Source: Nymphaea colorata (taxonomy: Eukaryota > Streptophyta > Magnoliopsida > Nymphaeales > Nymphaeaceae). Taken from it: a stretch of DNA of 64,000 bases. Of the stretch, positions 1-11,873 are shown one piece after another. The stretch covers positions 10,039,952 through 10,103,951 of the forward strand of contig NC_045142.1 of assembly GCF_008831285.2 (NCBI RefSeq), in the 5' to 3' direction. The notes under the pieces are model-generated. The model was given only the letters and a program-made list of their open reading frames with translations, did not search any database and was not told the origin of the DNA. Each line of letters begins with the position of its first letter. Positions within the stretch are counted from its first letter, which is position 1. Position numbers and translations under genes: made by a program.

Positions 1-963
1 AGCAGAAACTTTTCCAAATATAGCCTCAGCTTCAGCTAAGTGCTTTCATGAATTTGTGTGTGTGTGTATACTGATTTCCTATTCAATATGATTCAAACAT
101 CTCATATTTTAATAAAAATCTTAGTAGCAAATGCATTTACTAATTATTTAGGCATGAAGCAGTTTTTGTTTATGAAGTCCAAACCAGACAGATAAAATTC
201 ACATGTCGCAATTTGAGGTGGACTATTTGAAGGAGGCAAAGTTTGAAATATTAGAAGCCCTTGTTTTACACAAATGTGACAATAAGCTTAATAAATTCAT
301 TGTATCTTTTTAATAATCAATTAGATGTGTAATAATTAGCTTCTTTGTAATGTTACATAAAGAGTTGAGTAGTGATAAAAGAAATGAGCCTTTTATGCTC
401 AAGAATGGTTTGCCCTACATAATCCTTTGTTTTCTTTAATTAGCTCTATGATTTTCTTTGCTATCTTCAGTTTCCTTCACTGAGGATATTGTGGTGGCTA
501 GACTCTATAGAGTGTGTGAAGTTTCACCTGTATCTTTTGCAACAACTTTTCTAAAGTCTCATGGTACCTGAGGGATAGAATAGTCAAACCCAAAATGGAG
601 GTGTTGGCCAATGCTTTGGACAATTAGTTCTTTCAATCGTAAAAACACATTTAATTTTACAATTATTTATTGGAATTCTGAGTAAACTCATGAAACATTT
701 TACTTTTACCGAGAGCAAGATTTTGCATAGGCCTACTTAGCAGTAATAATGGGTCTTCCATTTAGTATTGTATTGGGTCATAATTGAAAGCATTTTATAA
801 TTTCAGAATGGTTCAAAGTTTCTACCTTGAATAGGATATGTCGTTGTCGATTGGGACATGTTGGTACAATGCCTACCTTCTTGCATCATGCATTTCTACA
901 ATCACTAAGATTTGTTTTTGAATCACAAGATCCTTGTGGGTAATAAATTAGAGGATGTGCTCA
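1..963. other. Intergenic AT-rich DNA, no gene seen
   Basis: No reading frame with a recognisable domain, no convincing exon and no terminal repeat was found. The stretch is AT-rich with a short (TG)n run near position 57. It ends at the perfect tandem duplication that starts at 964. Confidence 0.6.
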
Positions 964-1117
964 TAGGGAACTATAGTTGAGAAACAACGATAACATTTTC
1001 ATTGGTATAAGTAGTTTACCATCATTAGCCACTACGTATCTAGGGAACTATAGTTGAGAAACAACGATAACATTTTCATTGGTATAAGTAGTTTACCATC
1101 ATTAGCCACTACGTATC
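964..1117. repeat. Perfect 77-bp tandem duplication
   Basis: Positions 964-1040 and 1041-1117 are the same 77-base unit, beginning TAGGGAACTATAG and ending ACTACGTATC, with no difference I could find. The absence of divergence suggests a recent duplication. The unit has no open frame and resembles none of the repeat families in the rest of the window. Confidence 0.93.
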
Positions 1118-1434
1118 TATGAGGATCGCTTCAGCTCACATGAGCTGCAATAAGATTTTTAAAATGAAATAGTTATTCTATGTATCATGTCTGAAAGCAT
1201 AAGGGAACTTGCAAGCCTAATTAATTTTCTTTTCCATAGCTATAGCAGGAGGAATCTTTTTGGACACATTGGTCAACTCGTAATCAAGCATGAATTTCAT
1301 GTTCTCTTCTAACTGTTGGGAGAGACAAGCAAACTTGTGCTTATATACTGAACCTAAGTATTTGGTCTTCTCTCTTAACATGTAGACTTGTTGGCCTTCA
1401 GAGCCATTACACTAGTTAGTGAACATGATCTACA

Positions 1435-1580
1435 TTGATGCCTAGATTGAAAATGCTGGTGAAAATTTTCCCGACAAACTTTTTATTGACGCTTGAGCAA
1501 AACATCGGTAAAATTTTTATCAACGCTTGTCTCACCTTTGCAGACGTTTTCTACCTGTCGATAATATGTACTTTTTGTAG
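1435..1580. mobile_element. Relic of a CACTA-type (EnSpm) element end
   Basis: The reverse complement begins TACTACAAAAAG near 1580, a decayed form of the CACTA terminus. It continues into subterminal words such as ACCGATGTTTTGC and GTCGGG. The plus-strand word ACATCGGTAAAA near 1502 also occurs at the better preserved CACTA end near 12,829, which links the two. Plant CACTA elements carry short subterminal repeats of this sort. No transposase frame was seen, so this is probably a solo or deleted end. Confidence 0.5.
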
Positions 1581-1591
1581 TATTACATTGA

Positions 1592-4500
1592 TTCTTTTTC
1601 CTTTTCCTTCATTCTTGTCTTGATCAATATTATGTATTTTCACAACTTGAACATCCTTGTGAAAAACGCAAAACCATTGTTATACTTTTTGACTATTTTT
1701 CTCTTATATTGTTTATTCTATTTGATTTAATTCATTCCTAAACTCCATGATGTATTCTTGCTTCTTTTCATTTTGCCATCTCTATCACCTCTTTGGAAAT
1801 TATTGCAGCTATAGAAATTAGGATATAGAATGGTTAAAATAGTTGATAATGTGGGATGACAACGCATGCTTCTCTAACATTGGGTTTCCAACAAGTTGCA
1901 AGTAGTCATCTATTTGTGAATGTGACTACTATCTCATGAGGTTACTAACATAAAGTACATAGATGATTGAGGGTGGCTACTACATAAAATTTTCTAGGAA
2001 TACGTTAATTTCTAGAGAAAAATTTGTCTATCCTATAAGACCAAGATGCTCAAAGTACCCTCTGAGCACCATTCTTTTTTACTAGTTAGGGACTACCCCT
2101 TGATGTTTATGATGTTTTTTGTAATGTTTACTAAAAAATAAAGTGAGTTGAACTTAAAGATCTCATAATACCAACATAAAGTTCTTCCTAACCGAAGACC
2201 TTCTTACCATTGTCTTGAATCTAAGCATTCTTCATTATTCTTTAAGCATCTTTAATCAGGTGCAACAATTTTTTCAGCCTTGATTCTCCTTTCCTCCTCT
2301 TTTACATCTGCTTTTATTTTTTGAGAAGCTTAAGGAGGAACTGTTGGATGAAGGTGACCAATATATTCTTGAAATTTTCTGCCATGATGGGATGTTGGTT
2401 TCCAACTTATCAATTTCACTGCCATTGTGTCTATAGTAATACTTATGAGAGCGAATTCAATTTGATTTGTTATCAAAAATCACTGTGATATTGCTCACAA
2501 GTTTGTAACAATGTATGTGATTTTCCTTGGTTTCCTTTAACATCTTCAATTGTATCATTTCTTCCGTGTCCAACCCTTAGCTAAATTCACCATTTGATAA
2601 CGCAAAATTATAGGTAAAACAAAGAAAACTTTAGGAGAAAAGTCAAAAGCATTTTGTTTACTACAATCCAAAGGCAAACCAACTAACAAGACAAGCAAGA
2701 AAAAAATGACATGCTATTTCTTGAAAACAAAAATTATCAGTTTACTTAAAAATGCATGTAACATTAAGATGCAAATAAATATTAGAGGCATCACTTTCCA
2801 TCTTGATTTTAAGAAAATCCCTTTTCCAATCTCTAACTTTGAAAATTTGCCAGAAAATAGCTACATAAAAATGATAAAGTCTTTGATTTTGTTAATAAGG
2901 AATAATAGAGTATCTATATTGCAGTGCTTAGTAGATTTCACTAATTTACCATTGTTATGTTATGTATCATAAACCAAAATTTGATTTTATTGTTAGCATA
3001 GAGTAGCCTCATATAGATAACAACTTGCCTCGTAATTTCTTTTCTAAGCATCAATATTTTTTGGCAATTACATCATGCAGTTCAGATCCATTTCTTAGCC
3101 TACCTTAAATATAAAAAATGAGAATTATATTTGCCCTACAAGTATATAAATATTTTAAAAATTCTCAAAAGTAGTTGTAACAGTAGACTCCTATCTTTCG
3201 GAAAAAAAAGGAAAAAGACCTGCTAGTAAAACACATTATTATGAGGAAAAGCTCTATAATACTAGGTATTAACATAAAAAATATGGAATAGTAAGTCTCA
3301 TGACTTTGCAGAAAAACACCAACACTAGAAAAACATGAATAACATATACAAAATCATAGGGTAAAAATCACTAATAGCAATAAGCATTGAAACAACCAAC
3401 AATACCAGAGTGTAGTGCATAATATAATTTCAACATCTATCTAACAAATTTCATTGCTTTATTCAAATAATAAAAATAAAAGAGCATCAACAAATACATA
3501 AAAATTTAGCTTCTTAATCAAATTGCAGTAACATTTTTAATTGTGATGAATCTACTAGTAGAATCTTAACAACAAAGGCACTCCTGGTTATCTTATTTTG
3601 GTATTATATATCTCCAAATATTTTGAAACGTCTACTACTAGCCACTAGACGTGTTTCCTTCCAATTGGTCAACCTAAACATTTCATGAATTCGACTAAAA
3701 CCAACTCTTTGATTTGATAAATTTAGCACCACAAATTGATTGTGACCATAGCACTCAACAAGGGAGTGTTGCTACCGTTTTTGTTAATTCGTATGCGATA
3801 GTCAGTTATAAGACCAAATCCAAAGTTGTTTGCCTAACTTCACAATAAAAGGTATAATTGTTTTAATTAGAAAGAAAAGAGTTTGAAAGTAGTTTCTCTT
3901 AATAAATAAATCAATTAATTGCATCAAGTGGCCATGTGTCATAAATGTTTCTTTAACGATATTGCGTACATCTCCACGAAAAGAATACAAAAAGGCAACA
4001 ATGAAAGGGAAGAAAGGGTGATGACTGATACTGCACCAATAGAATGAGATTGTAACTATAGTATGGTTAAACCCATTGAACAAAAAGACAAAACGTGGAA
4101 GAGTATGTACCCTTGATAAATGTTGAGAATTTCAAACTTCATGCTGAAAAAGTAACTCTCTATTAGGGCCCCCAATTCAAATTGCTCCTATAATTTTTAA
4201 CTAACTGAATCAAATTTGCTCTTCTCCTATATTGTTAATTTTCAACCATAAGAAAAGTTAGGATAGAAAAGTTGGTGCAAAGAAGAGAAAATAAAGTTAT
4301 TTGTATCCACATTAGGAAGAAAGAGGGTTGGGGAATAGAATCTCAAATTAGTTTTAGGTCAAGGAGGCATCAACCTCACAACATTAATTAACATGTATGA
4401 AGATGATGATTTGGGAATAACATGAGAATATACAATGACAGAGTAGAGATCGGGTATCTTTAGATATACGGTGGTGAATGGTCTAACTCAGTGACTAGTT

Positions 4501-5677
4501 TGGAAAAGGAAAGGGGAACCAATGTAAATTAAAGGAACCACTTATGAAAATAAGGTTTGACGGCATATAAAAGACATGGGTATTCAATGACTTGGGCAAA
4601 CAACCTAATAACCAAATACTCATTGATATATCAATCTTTAAAAAAAAAAAACATATTATAAATTAAGAAGCAAAACCAAATTCAATACAGTAGCTAGAAC
4701 TTGAAGATATATTATCAAGCTAGAGGAAGCAATTAGACAGAAAGAGAAAATACAATGAACTGATCGACAAAAGATTAACCTTTAACTATGCAAATTAAAG
4801 AACAAAATGAAAAAGAAAATCCAAATTCTCAAGGAAAAAAGATTCAATAAATTGGTATTTGACACATAAACACAGGGAAATTACTCCCTTCGAGTAGATT
4901 CATGTTTGAGGAAGTAGCTGGAAATGAATATTCAACTCCTCATGCAAAAATGGTACCAATAATCTATACCTTAAACATAAATTGAGGCAATATTCATATT
5001 ACTCACAAAATCTAAAAAATTTCAATCTCCAAATTTCCAATCTTGAAGACACCCTTGAAACCAACATGTACATCCAAGAAAACCTTTGGCCCTGGAAAAA
5101 TTAAATTTAATGAATTTCATTTGAACTCACACATTTGTGGACACCAGCAGAGGAAGAACATGGACGCAAGTCATGTGAACTCACACTGTTCCAGTGGACA
5201 AGGTTGAGCCAACATAGTCACTATGAATGGAGACACCACTTGCTCTCCTATTTGCATTTTCAATGGTCCCGCAGCCTTTCTAGCTGTCACCTGCCATATG
5301 TCGCTATAAGTATATACATCGTTCGGGCAATTTTCTTAGTACACATGCATGCACATGTGGTTAGAGTCATTCAAAGTTTGAAAGCAAGACATAGAGTCTT
5401 TATTAATTGAGTTCAAAATTACCATAAGGCTCTTGAGTTAGAAATTACCAGAATGCCCTTGAAAGCAATGCATAGATAATTTATTAATTGAGTTAGAATT
5501 ACCATAGTGCACTCTTATAGTTGTCCCGAGGGGCATAGCATAGCTAGTCGGGCTAGAGAGCAATTTTTTTCTGATCCTTCAATAAAAAGATTCATTCTCT
5601 TCATAAAAAAATATGAGGTAGAACCAATCAAGAGTTTTTTTTTTTACTCATTCCTAGAGTTGAATGTCTCATTCAAG
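1592..5677. other. Long AT-rich intergenic stretch without a gene
   Basis: About 4 kb with only short open frames that match nothing I recognise and lack codon bias or splice continuity with neighbours. Poly(A)/poly(T) runs are common, for example near 4,639. Near 5,536 there is an A-box-like word (TAGCATAGCTAG) like the one at 39,829, but no convincing B-box follows. Old transposon remains are likely but cannot be named. Confidence 0.55.
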
Positions 5678-5910
5678 AAATTTTTTTGATCCAACCCATA
5701 GGAATCAATAGAAAAGGCAAATCCCTTATGATACAATGTCCTTATCAGCACCTCCCCGAAGATCTGGATCATCCAAGGCACGTTAGCATGGCATAAATTT
5801 TTTTGATCCAACTCATAGGAATCAATAGAAAAGGCAAATCCCTTATGATACAATGTCCTTATCAGCGCCTCCCCGAAGATTTGGAACATCCAAGGCACGT
5901 TAGCATGGCG
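5678..5910. repeat. 117-bp tandem duplication, slightly diverged
   Basis: Two adjacent copies with a period of 117 bases: about 5,678-5,794 and 5,795-5,910. Both contain TTTTTTTGATCCAAC and GGCACGTTAGCATGGC. A handful of substitutions separate them. The minus-strand open frame here (5,644-5,898) repeats the same peptide because of the duplication and matches no family I know. It may be part of an old retroelement, which I cannot prove. Confidence 0.88.
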
Positions 5911-6109
5911 TACTCCTCTTGTTCGAACCGGAGTTTGTAACCAAACTTCTCCTCAGGAGGATAGATGGAGTGATTCAGGTGAGATCCAATGTATATTCAA
6001 CTTTCTATTCACTAGTAGATTTGGGTTGTCCCAGTGGGGGTTGGGGGGGAGCGGGGGCACCACCACCATAGCTCCTCTCTTCTCGAGAAAACTCTAACAT
6101 CAGTTGGAT

Positions 6110-6153
6110 TCCCATGGGTGCTATTCCTCTGGATTATAAATAGTGGTAAACGC
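6110..6153. repeat. Dispersed repeat unit, copy 1 of 3
   Basis: Contains ATGGGTGCTATTCCTCTGG followed by ATAAATAGTGG. Clearly related units occur at 6,778-6,813 and 12,072-12,110. The DNA around the copies also has loosely similar features, such as an AAGGGCTTCAGCCCCTTT palindrome near 6,235. No terminal repeats define the ends, so element type is unknown. Confidence 0.55.
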
Positions 6154-6777
6154 TACTCTCGAGTTGAAGGGAATAACTGAAAGGTTTCCTAGGTCTTGAA
6201 ATAGTCCTAGACCATGAAGCATGGGGAAAGAGAAAAGGGCTTCAGCCCCTTTGAACTATCTCTCTGTGTCGCTCTTAACACACCATCTCTTGTGTTAGGT
6301 TTAACACATAGATGGCCATTTTCTCTTTTGTTGGAGGCGATTTTTTTGCTTTGTGCAGGCATATTTTTGTCCTTCATGTAGGAACAATTTTTTCACTTTT
6401 CCAATTTTGTCCTTATACGAAGGGTTGCTTTTTTTCTATTCCCATTTTTGGTAAGGCATATATCGTCTTTTCGACCCATTGTTTTGGTCAACCTGCAGCA
6501 CCTATGGACTGAATAGATGTCTCATGGTGAGACATGGTAGACACTAAACACTGGTTCACTTTTATAATTATTAATCTAATTAACTAATGGCTGGGTCAAT
6601 AAGACCCATTTGGTTATCATCGAGTTTGAAAGGCAAAAGAGCTCTATATGCAGCTTGATTGTTTGGCCAATTGGCTTGGTTCGACTCCTTGAGAAACTAA
6701 CATTTAATCACTTAGACGGGTGTAACATAGTTGGTTGGTCTGAGTATTGCATTGATGATGTATTTTTAGTTTGATTA

Positions 6778-6813
6778 TCATAGGTGCTACTCCTCTAGAC
6801 TGCAAACAGTAGT
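6778..6813. repeat. Dispersed repeat unit, copy 2 of 3
   Basis: Contains ATAGGTGCTACTCCTCTAG then CTGCAAACAGTAGT, matching copy 1 (6,110) and copy 3 (12,072) over roughly 36 bases. It is followed by a G-rich, AG-rich stretch (6,880-6,925). Type of element unknown. Confidence 0.55.
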
Positions 6814-7457
6814 ATGTGTGCGCCACTCAAGTTATATGATATATTATTAGACCACTTATAGCCCAAAGCAGGACTCGACCCTTTGGGCGAGGGAGAGGGG
6901 GATGGCTTCCTCTCTCCCTGACGGTTAGCTGGTCATAGTAAACATTTGTTGATACACACACTCATAAACTGAGACATCTCTTTCGATTATCCTCTGTTCC
7001 ACAGTCTTAAAGCTGCAGGCATCACACTTCCAACTTGATCAGCTCGACAGTTACTGTGATGCCATGATATTGGAGGCCTGAAGCTCTGACTAGGATGGAT
7101 ACCAACCAGATATTGACATACTTATTTGGAATCATGTGAAGTTAATTTTTACAATAAAAATACCTAGAAGGATGATCTTAGGTGTTTTGTTAATGTTTCC
7201 GAGTTAGCAAGGGATGCCCCACCGCCCGGCCGAGAATTGAAACTCTCAGTCGACTCCCTGCCCCGTTCTTTACCGCACATGGTGTGCTTTTGGTGCTTTA
7301 AGGTGCTGCCTCATTACTTTTCTCCTTAGGCATCAATGACCTTCCTTTTGTAGCATAGGAAGTTGACATTCATAACACTTGAAATGGAGAGTAGCCACTT
7401 ACCATTCTCATTTCAAGCCGCTGCGCCAACCCCTCGGGCAGATGTTCCATTAAAACT

Positions 7458-7481
7458 GCATATATATATATATATATATAT
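7458..7481. repeat. (TA)n microsatellite
   Basis: About eleven uninterrupted TA units. Similar AT microsatellites occur near 11,056, 46,400, 48,427 and 62,149. Confidence 0.9.
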
Positions 7482-7755
7482 TGACAAGGTGATGAAATCA
7501 CATCTTACCTAATATTACTGGTTTCCCTTCGCAGTTGTTATTAATTTGTATGCTAACATAGAGACGCAGAGTTTAGAGAAAGAGGTCCATCAAGCGACCG
7601 CCTTTTCTATGCAATTTTCCTCAAGAAAAAAAAGTTACGTCAGAAAAAAGTAAAATACAATTATGCGTTTTTACATATGTTCAGATTTTTTGTTGTTCAA
7701 TCCACATTAAATGCATTGTGCTGTATATGTGGCGGAACATAAAGGAAGATCAGTA

Positions 7756-8095
7756 CATTCCAGACCACTTGGGTCAGGGATAAAAACCAGACCTCTTAAA
7801 TTTTTGTTGACATACGTTTAAACAAAATCTCAACATTGTAGACTGTTTATAAATACTAATTTAGTATAAAACTTGTCTTAGTTCAAGTTATGTTTATGAA
7901 AAATATTGCTTTTATTATTAGTAAAATTTTTGATATTGTAATGGCCGTTCGTTTTTCTATTGCTATAAAAGCGTTAATATATATTTCTCATGATGACATT
8001 ATTAAGAACATATCTGTACGGTTGGATTGTGCGAAAAAAGTGTTTTAACAATCAATTTTAAAGAGTTAAATTGATTGTAATCTGGGATCTACCAA
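7756..8095. mobile_element. MITE-like element, family 1, copy 1
   Basis: Starts around TTCCAGACCACTTGGG and continues GGGATAAAAACCAGACCTC. The same terminal and internal order occurs at 32,629-32,984 and 55,642-55,948. Shared interior landmarks are GTTTATAAA, TTTTGAT(A/G)TT followed by GGCC(A/G)TTC, and TTAATATAT-TTTCT. The right end is diverged (near CTGGGATCTACC). There is no coding capacity, as expected for a non-autonomous DNA transposon. Confidence 0.7.
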
Positions 8096-8389
8096 TTATT
8101 TGGGAGATAAATGGCCAATGATCATTGGGGGCATTTAGTGATAACCTTGCAAACTTTGTTTACATGCATATATGTAAACCACTAGTTTTTCATGTTATAG
8201 AAGATGCTACGATTCTGGAGTGGGACTATATCTCCACCACATGTATATTAAGGCAATTTATGGTCTTTAATGATTTAATTGTTGCATGATGATCAGTACG
8301 TAATTGAGGATGTTGCATTCAAGGGAGATATTGAGGGAGAGATTTACAACTTTATGGAAGCTGTCCACTTTTTGTGTTCTTCAGAAATT

Positions 8390-8760
8390 AAACAAAAGTG
8401 GCATCTCATATTCAGATTTGAATGCGAATGAGGAAAAGTCATGTTGAATCTAAATCCAACATCTGTTTTTGAAATCTGAATCTGATATTTAAATTGGCGT
8501 CTGGATTCGAATCCAGATGACTTTCAAAATACATGGACATTAGATATAAGATGTTTATTTAAAATTAATTTGATCACAATCCAGGTTTGAATCCGATCAG
8601 ATATTTATATATTGGAATCAGGTTGGATGTCAATTCTTAATTTCGAATCGGATTTGATTTTTTAATTGAATATTAGTTTTTTTCATGTCCGGTTTTTTTG
8701 AAAAAATTCACTTGGATATATGATTCAAATCGGATATATTGACATCAATAATCATTTGTG
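8390..8760. repeat. GGATTCGAAT-type repeat, diverged copy
   Basis: Degenerate repeats of words such as AATCCGA, CGAATCCAGA and TCAAATCGGATAT, ending near ATATTGACATCAAT. The word use and the TGTCAAT/ATTGACA ends match the better preserved element at 43,029-43,511 and related copies at 37,168 and 60,358. No clean terminal inverted repeat remains here. Confidence 0.5.
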
Positions 8761-9411
8761 GGAACAGTTCGCTTGGATATCATTCAAGTGTTTGATTATG
8801 ACTTTAGTTGTTCATTGTGCAAAAGCTGTCAAAGTTGCTTAGGAGGGTTCACCTGCCCACTGAGGTGATAGGAATAATCAGGCTACAGTGACATGTAACT
8901 GATGCATCAAGTCATAATATGCCTTCAGTTACCTGTGATGTTTGCACCTAATAAATCTTGTTGTGCATTTATGTAATGCTTAAGGAGGTTAGAGTGATAT
9001 TGTTTCTCACTTTTTGTGTTATTATGAAATTTTAGCACCTGCAGACATAGTTATGCATTTTTTCATAAATGTCTTGAATATATTACGTTCGTCGCCACCT
9101 ATATATTTTTTCTGTTTTGTTGTTTCTAAACACCATTTGCGTTGAATCTCATCTGCTGAACTTTTGTTTGATTCATCTATATTTGTTCGACTTGTTATTG
9201 ATTGCAGTGGATGCAGGTAGCTGATTTCCGGCTTCCGGTCTGGGCATCCTATGTAATTTTTAAGTCGTGATTATAATCTCTTCCAGTGAAATTTTTCATG
9301 AGTTGGTGTAAATGGTGGCATACACCAGCCTCTATGTATCTTTGCCACTAGTTTGAAAGAAAGTTGTACGTGAAAGAGAAAGAAAAGTATCCTACAAGTC
9401 AGTGTGTGCAG
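8761..9411. other. Intergenic, no gene seen
   Basis: No coding signal or recognisable element. It leads into the telomere-like block. Confidence 0.55.
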
Positions 9412-9633
9412 GAGGCTCTATATATATGTGTGTATACACCTTTTGTTGTTTCTAAACCCTAAACCGTAACCCTAAACCTGAACCCTAACCCTAACCTCTA
9501 ACCCTAAACCCTAACCCTAAACGAGGTTCTATATATATGTGTGTATACACCTTTTGTTGTTTCTAAACCCTAAACCGTAACCCTAAACCCGAACCCTAAC
9601 CCTAAACTCTAACCCTAAACCCTAACCCTAAAC
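9412..9633. repeat. Duplicated interstitial telomere-like block (CCCTAAA)n
   Basis: Two copies with a period of 111 bases, 9,412-9,522 and 9,523-9,633. Each has a non-telomeric leader (GAGG-TCTATATATATGTG through TTGTTGTTTC) followed by degenerate CCCTAAA/CCCTAA units. CCCTAAA is the common plant telomere repeat. The block lies inside ordinary sequence, so it is interstitial and not a chromosome end. Only a few substitutions separate the copies, so leader and telomeric part were duplicated together. Confidence 0.92.
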
Positions 9634-9968
9634 CGACTCTCGCCCAATCGCGGTGGCAGAGACAGGGTTTTTTTTTTTTCCGCTGAGGGGCATTCGTAAC
9701 CCAAATCAGATGTGCGCCTGCATGTAATTTTGAAGTCATGACAATGTAATTTTGAATTTCTCCTATAAAATATGCACTCATGTATGGATATCCCAGTGGT
9801 CAGCCCTTTTCAACAGATGAACTACGTGCCTTCACAAGGGCATTTTTGCATTGGAAGAAAAAGCCTTTATCACTTTCCTCTCCATATATGGGGCTGTTTG
9901 AACTTTTTACATCTAGGGGCATTCTGGACATTTTGTGACTCGAGTACTGAAGTCAGCTATGTAGTCCA

Positions 9969-10250
9969 TTAGGACTCATTTAACTCGGCTCGGCTCGACT
10001 ATGTAAAACTGGTTCATCATAATTGAATTAATTAAATGAGTTAATGAATTAAACAAGTTGACGAGTTCAATGAGTCAAAAAAACGAGACAAAACGAGTTA
10101 AGCAAGCTTAGCTCGAGCTCAGTATTGTATAGTCAAGTCAAGCTGGAGACTCAAATCTGAGCCGAGCTCGAGCTTGAGCTCGAGTTTTTCGAGTTCATTC
10201 GAGTTTGAGCTGACCGACCTTGAAATCGACTCGGCTCGTGTGCAGACCTA
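9969..10250. mobile_element. CGAGCTCGA-rich hAT-like fragment
   Basis: Interior made of words like GAGCTCGAGCTTGAGCTCG and ACTCGGCTCGG. The right end, CTCGTGTGCAGACCTA, resembles an inverted TAGG-CTGCACACGAG terminus. The left end near 9,969 (TAGGACTC) is weak, and no target duplication matches. It is related by word use to 11,430-11,873 and 27,441 onward. Confidence 0.5.
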
Positions 10251-11055
10251 CTCATACACAACCATGTGAGTGGTCCACTATAAGCATGTGTGTTCTGCCC
10301 TCGATGCCCATGCAGCCCACTCTAAAACCATGTTTTTAATGGTTGGATCTGCATAGATTTTGATTCAATTATATGGATCAGCTTCATGAGACTTGCATCG
10401 CTGTTTCAAAAACGACTGAAAATTTGTTACCTATATATTTAATGCCCCATAAACAAAAATTTCTAGTTCAACCCCTGCCTCAAACAGGCAACATGCTCTA
10501 ATGACTCCAGGTATTGAACCTCTTGAGATTTTGAAATGCATGTGCATCATCCAAGTCCACCACCCTAGCCACGACCCTCTTGTAGACAAAAGGCCCTCAC
10601 GTCTCTCTCTCTCTCTCTAGCTCCCTCTCGTGCAATTGTGTCGTGTTTCATTGGCTATCTAGTGGTCCAAAAAAAGATCTTAAAGTTGAGAGAGAGAGAG
10701 AGAAAGAGAAAGAGAGCCAACTTGCCCTCACAGGTCTAATGTCCACGAAACTGAAACCGATGATAAGCCTTCTATCTGCTACTTGCGCCGCCCATCAACT
10801 TGGACCGGTCCATACAAAGAGATTGAAAGAGCCAACTTGCGGTCGGAGGTAACATCCACGGAAATGGAACCATTGATGGGCCATCTATATGACCATCAAC
10901 TCAACCAGCTATGTCAAGCCCCTTGAGAGAGAGAAGCATTTATTGGAAGAAGCCACCAATTTGGAACAGACCGCTAAGGGGTGGGTGAAAATGATTTTGT
11001 GGTTGCCGGGAGGATTCCTTTAGTTAATATCAAAGTGACCATATATAAGCCAAGG

Positions 11056-11081
11056 ACATATATATATATATATATATATAA
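11056..11081. repeat. (TA)n microsatellite
   Basis: Uninterrupted TA run of about 13 units. Confidence 0.88.
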
Positions 11082-11429
11082 TAAGGGAACATAACTGAGA
11101 GTCCAGATGGGGCATAATTTTAACTTAAGCCTTATCAATTTAGCATATATATAAATGGGTTGGTTTAAGATATAGATTTAAGATTTGGAAACTGAACAAC
11201 TGGAGCTGGCCAAACCTATAGGCTGGTCTGGGCTTGGTTTAGTTCGGCTGGTGTTATGTTTGAGCAGGGGGCAGAGCCGCCGGGGGGCAGGCAGAGTTCA
11301 CGCCCCCCTCTCTCCCTAATCCTCACATTTTTAGGAATTTAAAATTTCATATTAAAATGTTAAATTAGGTGTTGGTAAGCGGATCCCCAATCCGCTCATG
11401 TAATATGAGTGAACTGAGTACGGCCTAGC

Positions 11430-11873
11430 TAGGGGTAAACAACGAGTACTCGAGCTCGACTCATTAAAGCTCGGCTCGTGAACGAGTTCAAACTGAGTCA
11501 TTTGCTTAACGAGTTGAGTTTAAGCCTTAATCGAGTTGAGTTCGAACTCAACACATAACTACTAAGTCGAGTTTGAGCCTTAATTGAGTTTATCGAGCCT
11601 TAATCAAGTCGATATATTCAAACAAGTTTACGAGTTTGTCGATCCTTAATCAAGTCGAGCTCGAGCTCAACACATAACGACGAATATCAATTCTATTCAA
11701 ACGAGTTTGTCAAGCCTTAATCGAAGTGCTCAAGCTCAACACGTAACTGCCGAGTTGAGCTCGAGCTGCTTCTGTCGAGCTATTCTCGAGCCGAGTCGAG
11801 CTTGAGGTTCCATTAGTAAAACCGAGCTTGAGCTGACTGAACTCGGGTTCGACTCTGCTCGTGTTCACCCCTA
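11430..11873. mobile_element. Non-autonomous hAT-like element, CGAGCTCGA type
   Basis: The left end is TAGGGGTAAACAACGAG; the reverse complement of the right end is TAGGGGTGAACACGAG, a clear terminal inverted repeat. Flanking octamers are GGCCTAGC (11,422-11,429) and GTTCTAGC (11,874-11,881), six of eight identical, consistent with the 8-bp target duplication of the hAT superfamily. The 444-bp interior is dominated by CGAGTT, CGAGCTCGA and TTAATCGAG words with many internal palindromes. There is no coding capacity. Confidence 0.75.

Noticed and set aside
7195-7440. Possible tRNA-derived element on the minus strand (GGTTGGCGCAGCGG)
   Set aside because: The A-box-like word is good, but the nearest B-box-like word is about 200 bases away, far more than in a tRNA or SINE promoter.
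9453-9633. Telomere repeat as a true chromosome end
   Set aside because: Units are degenerate, the block is about 220 bases long and unique sequence continues on both sides.
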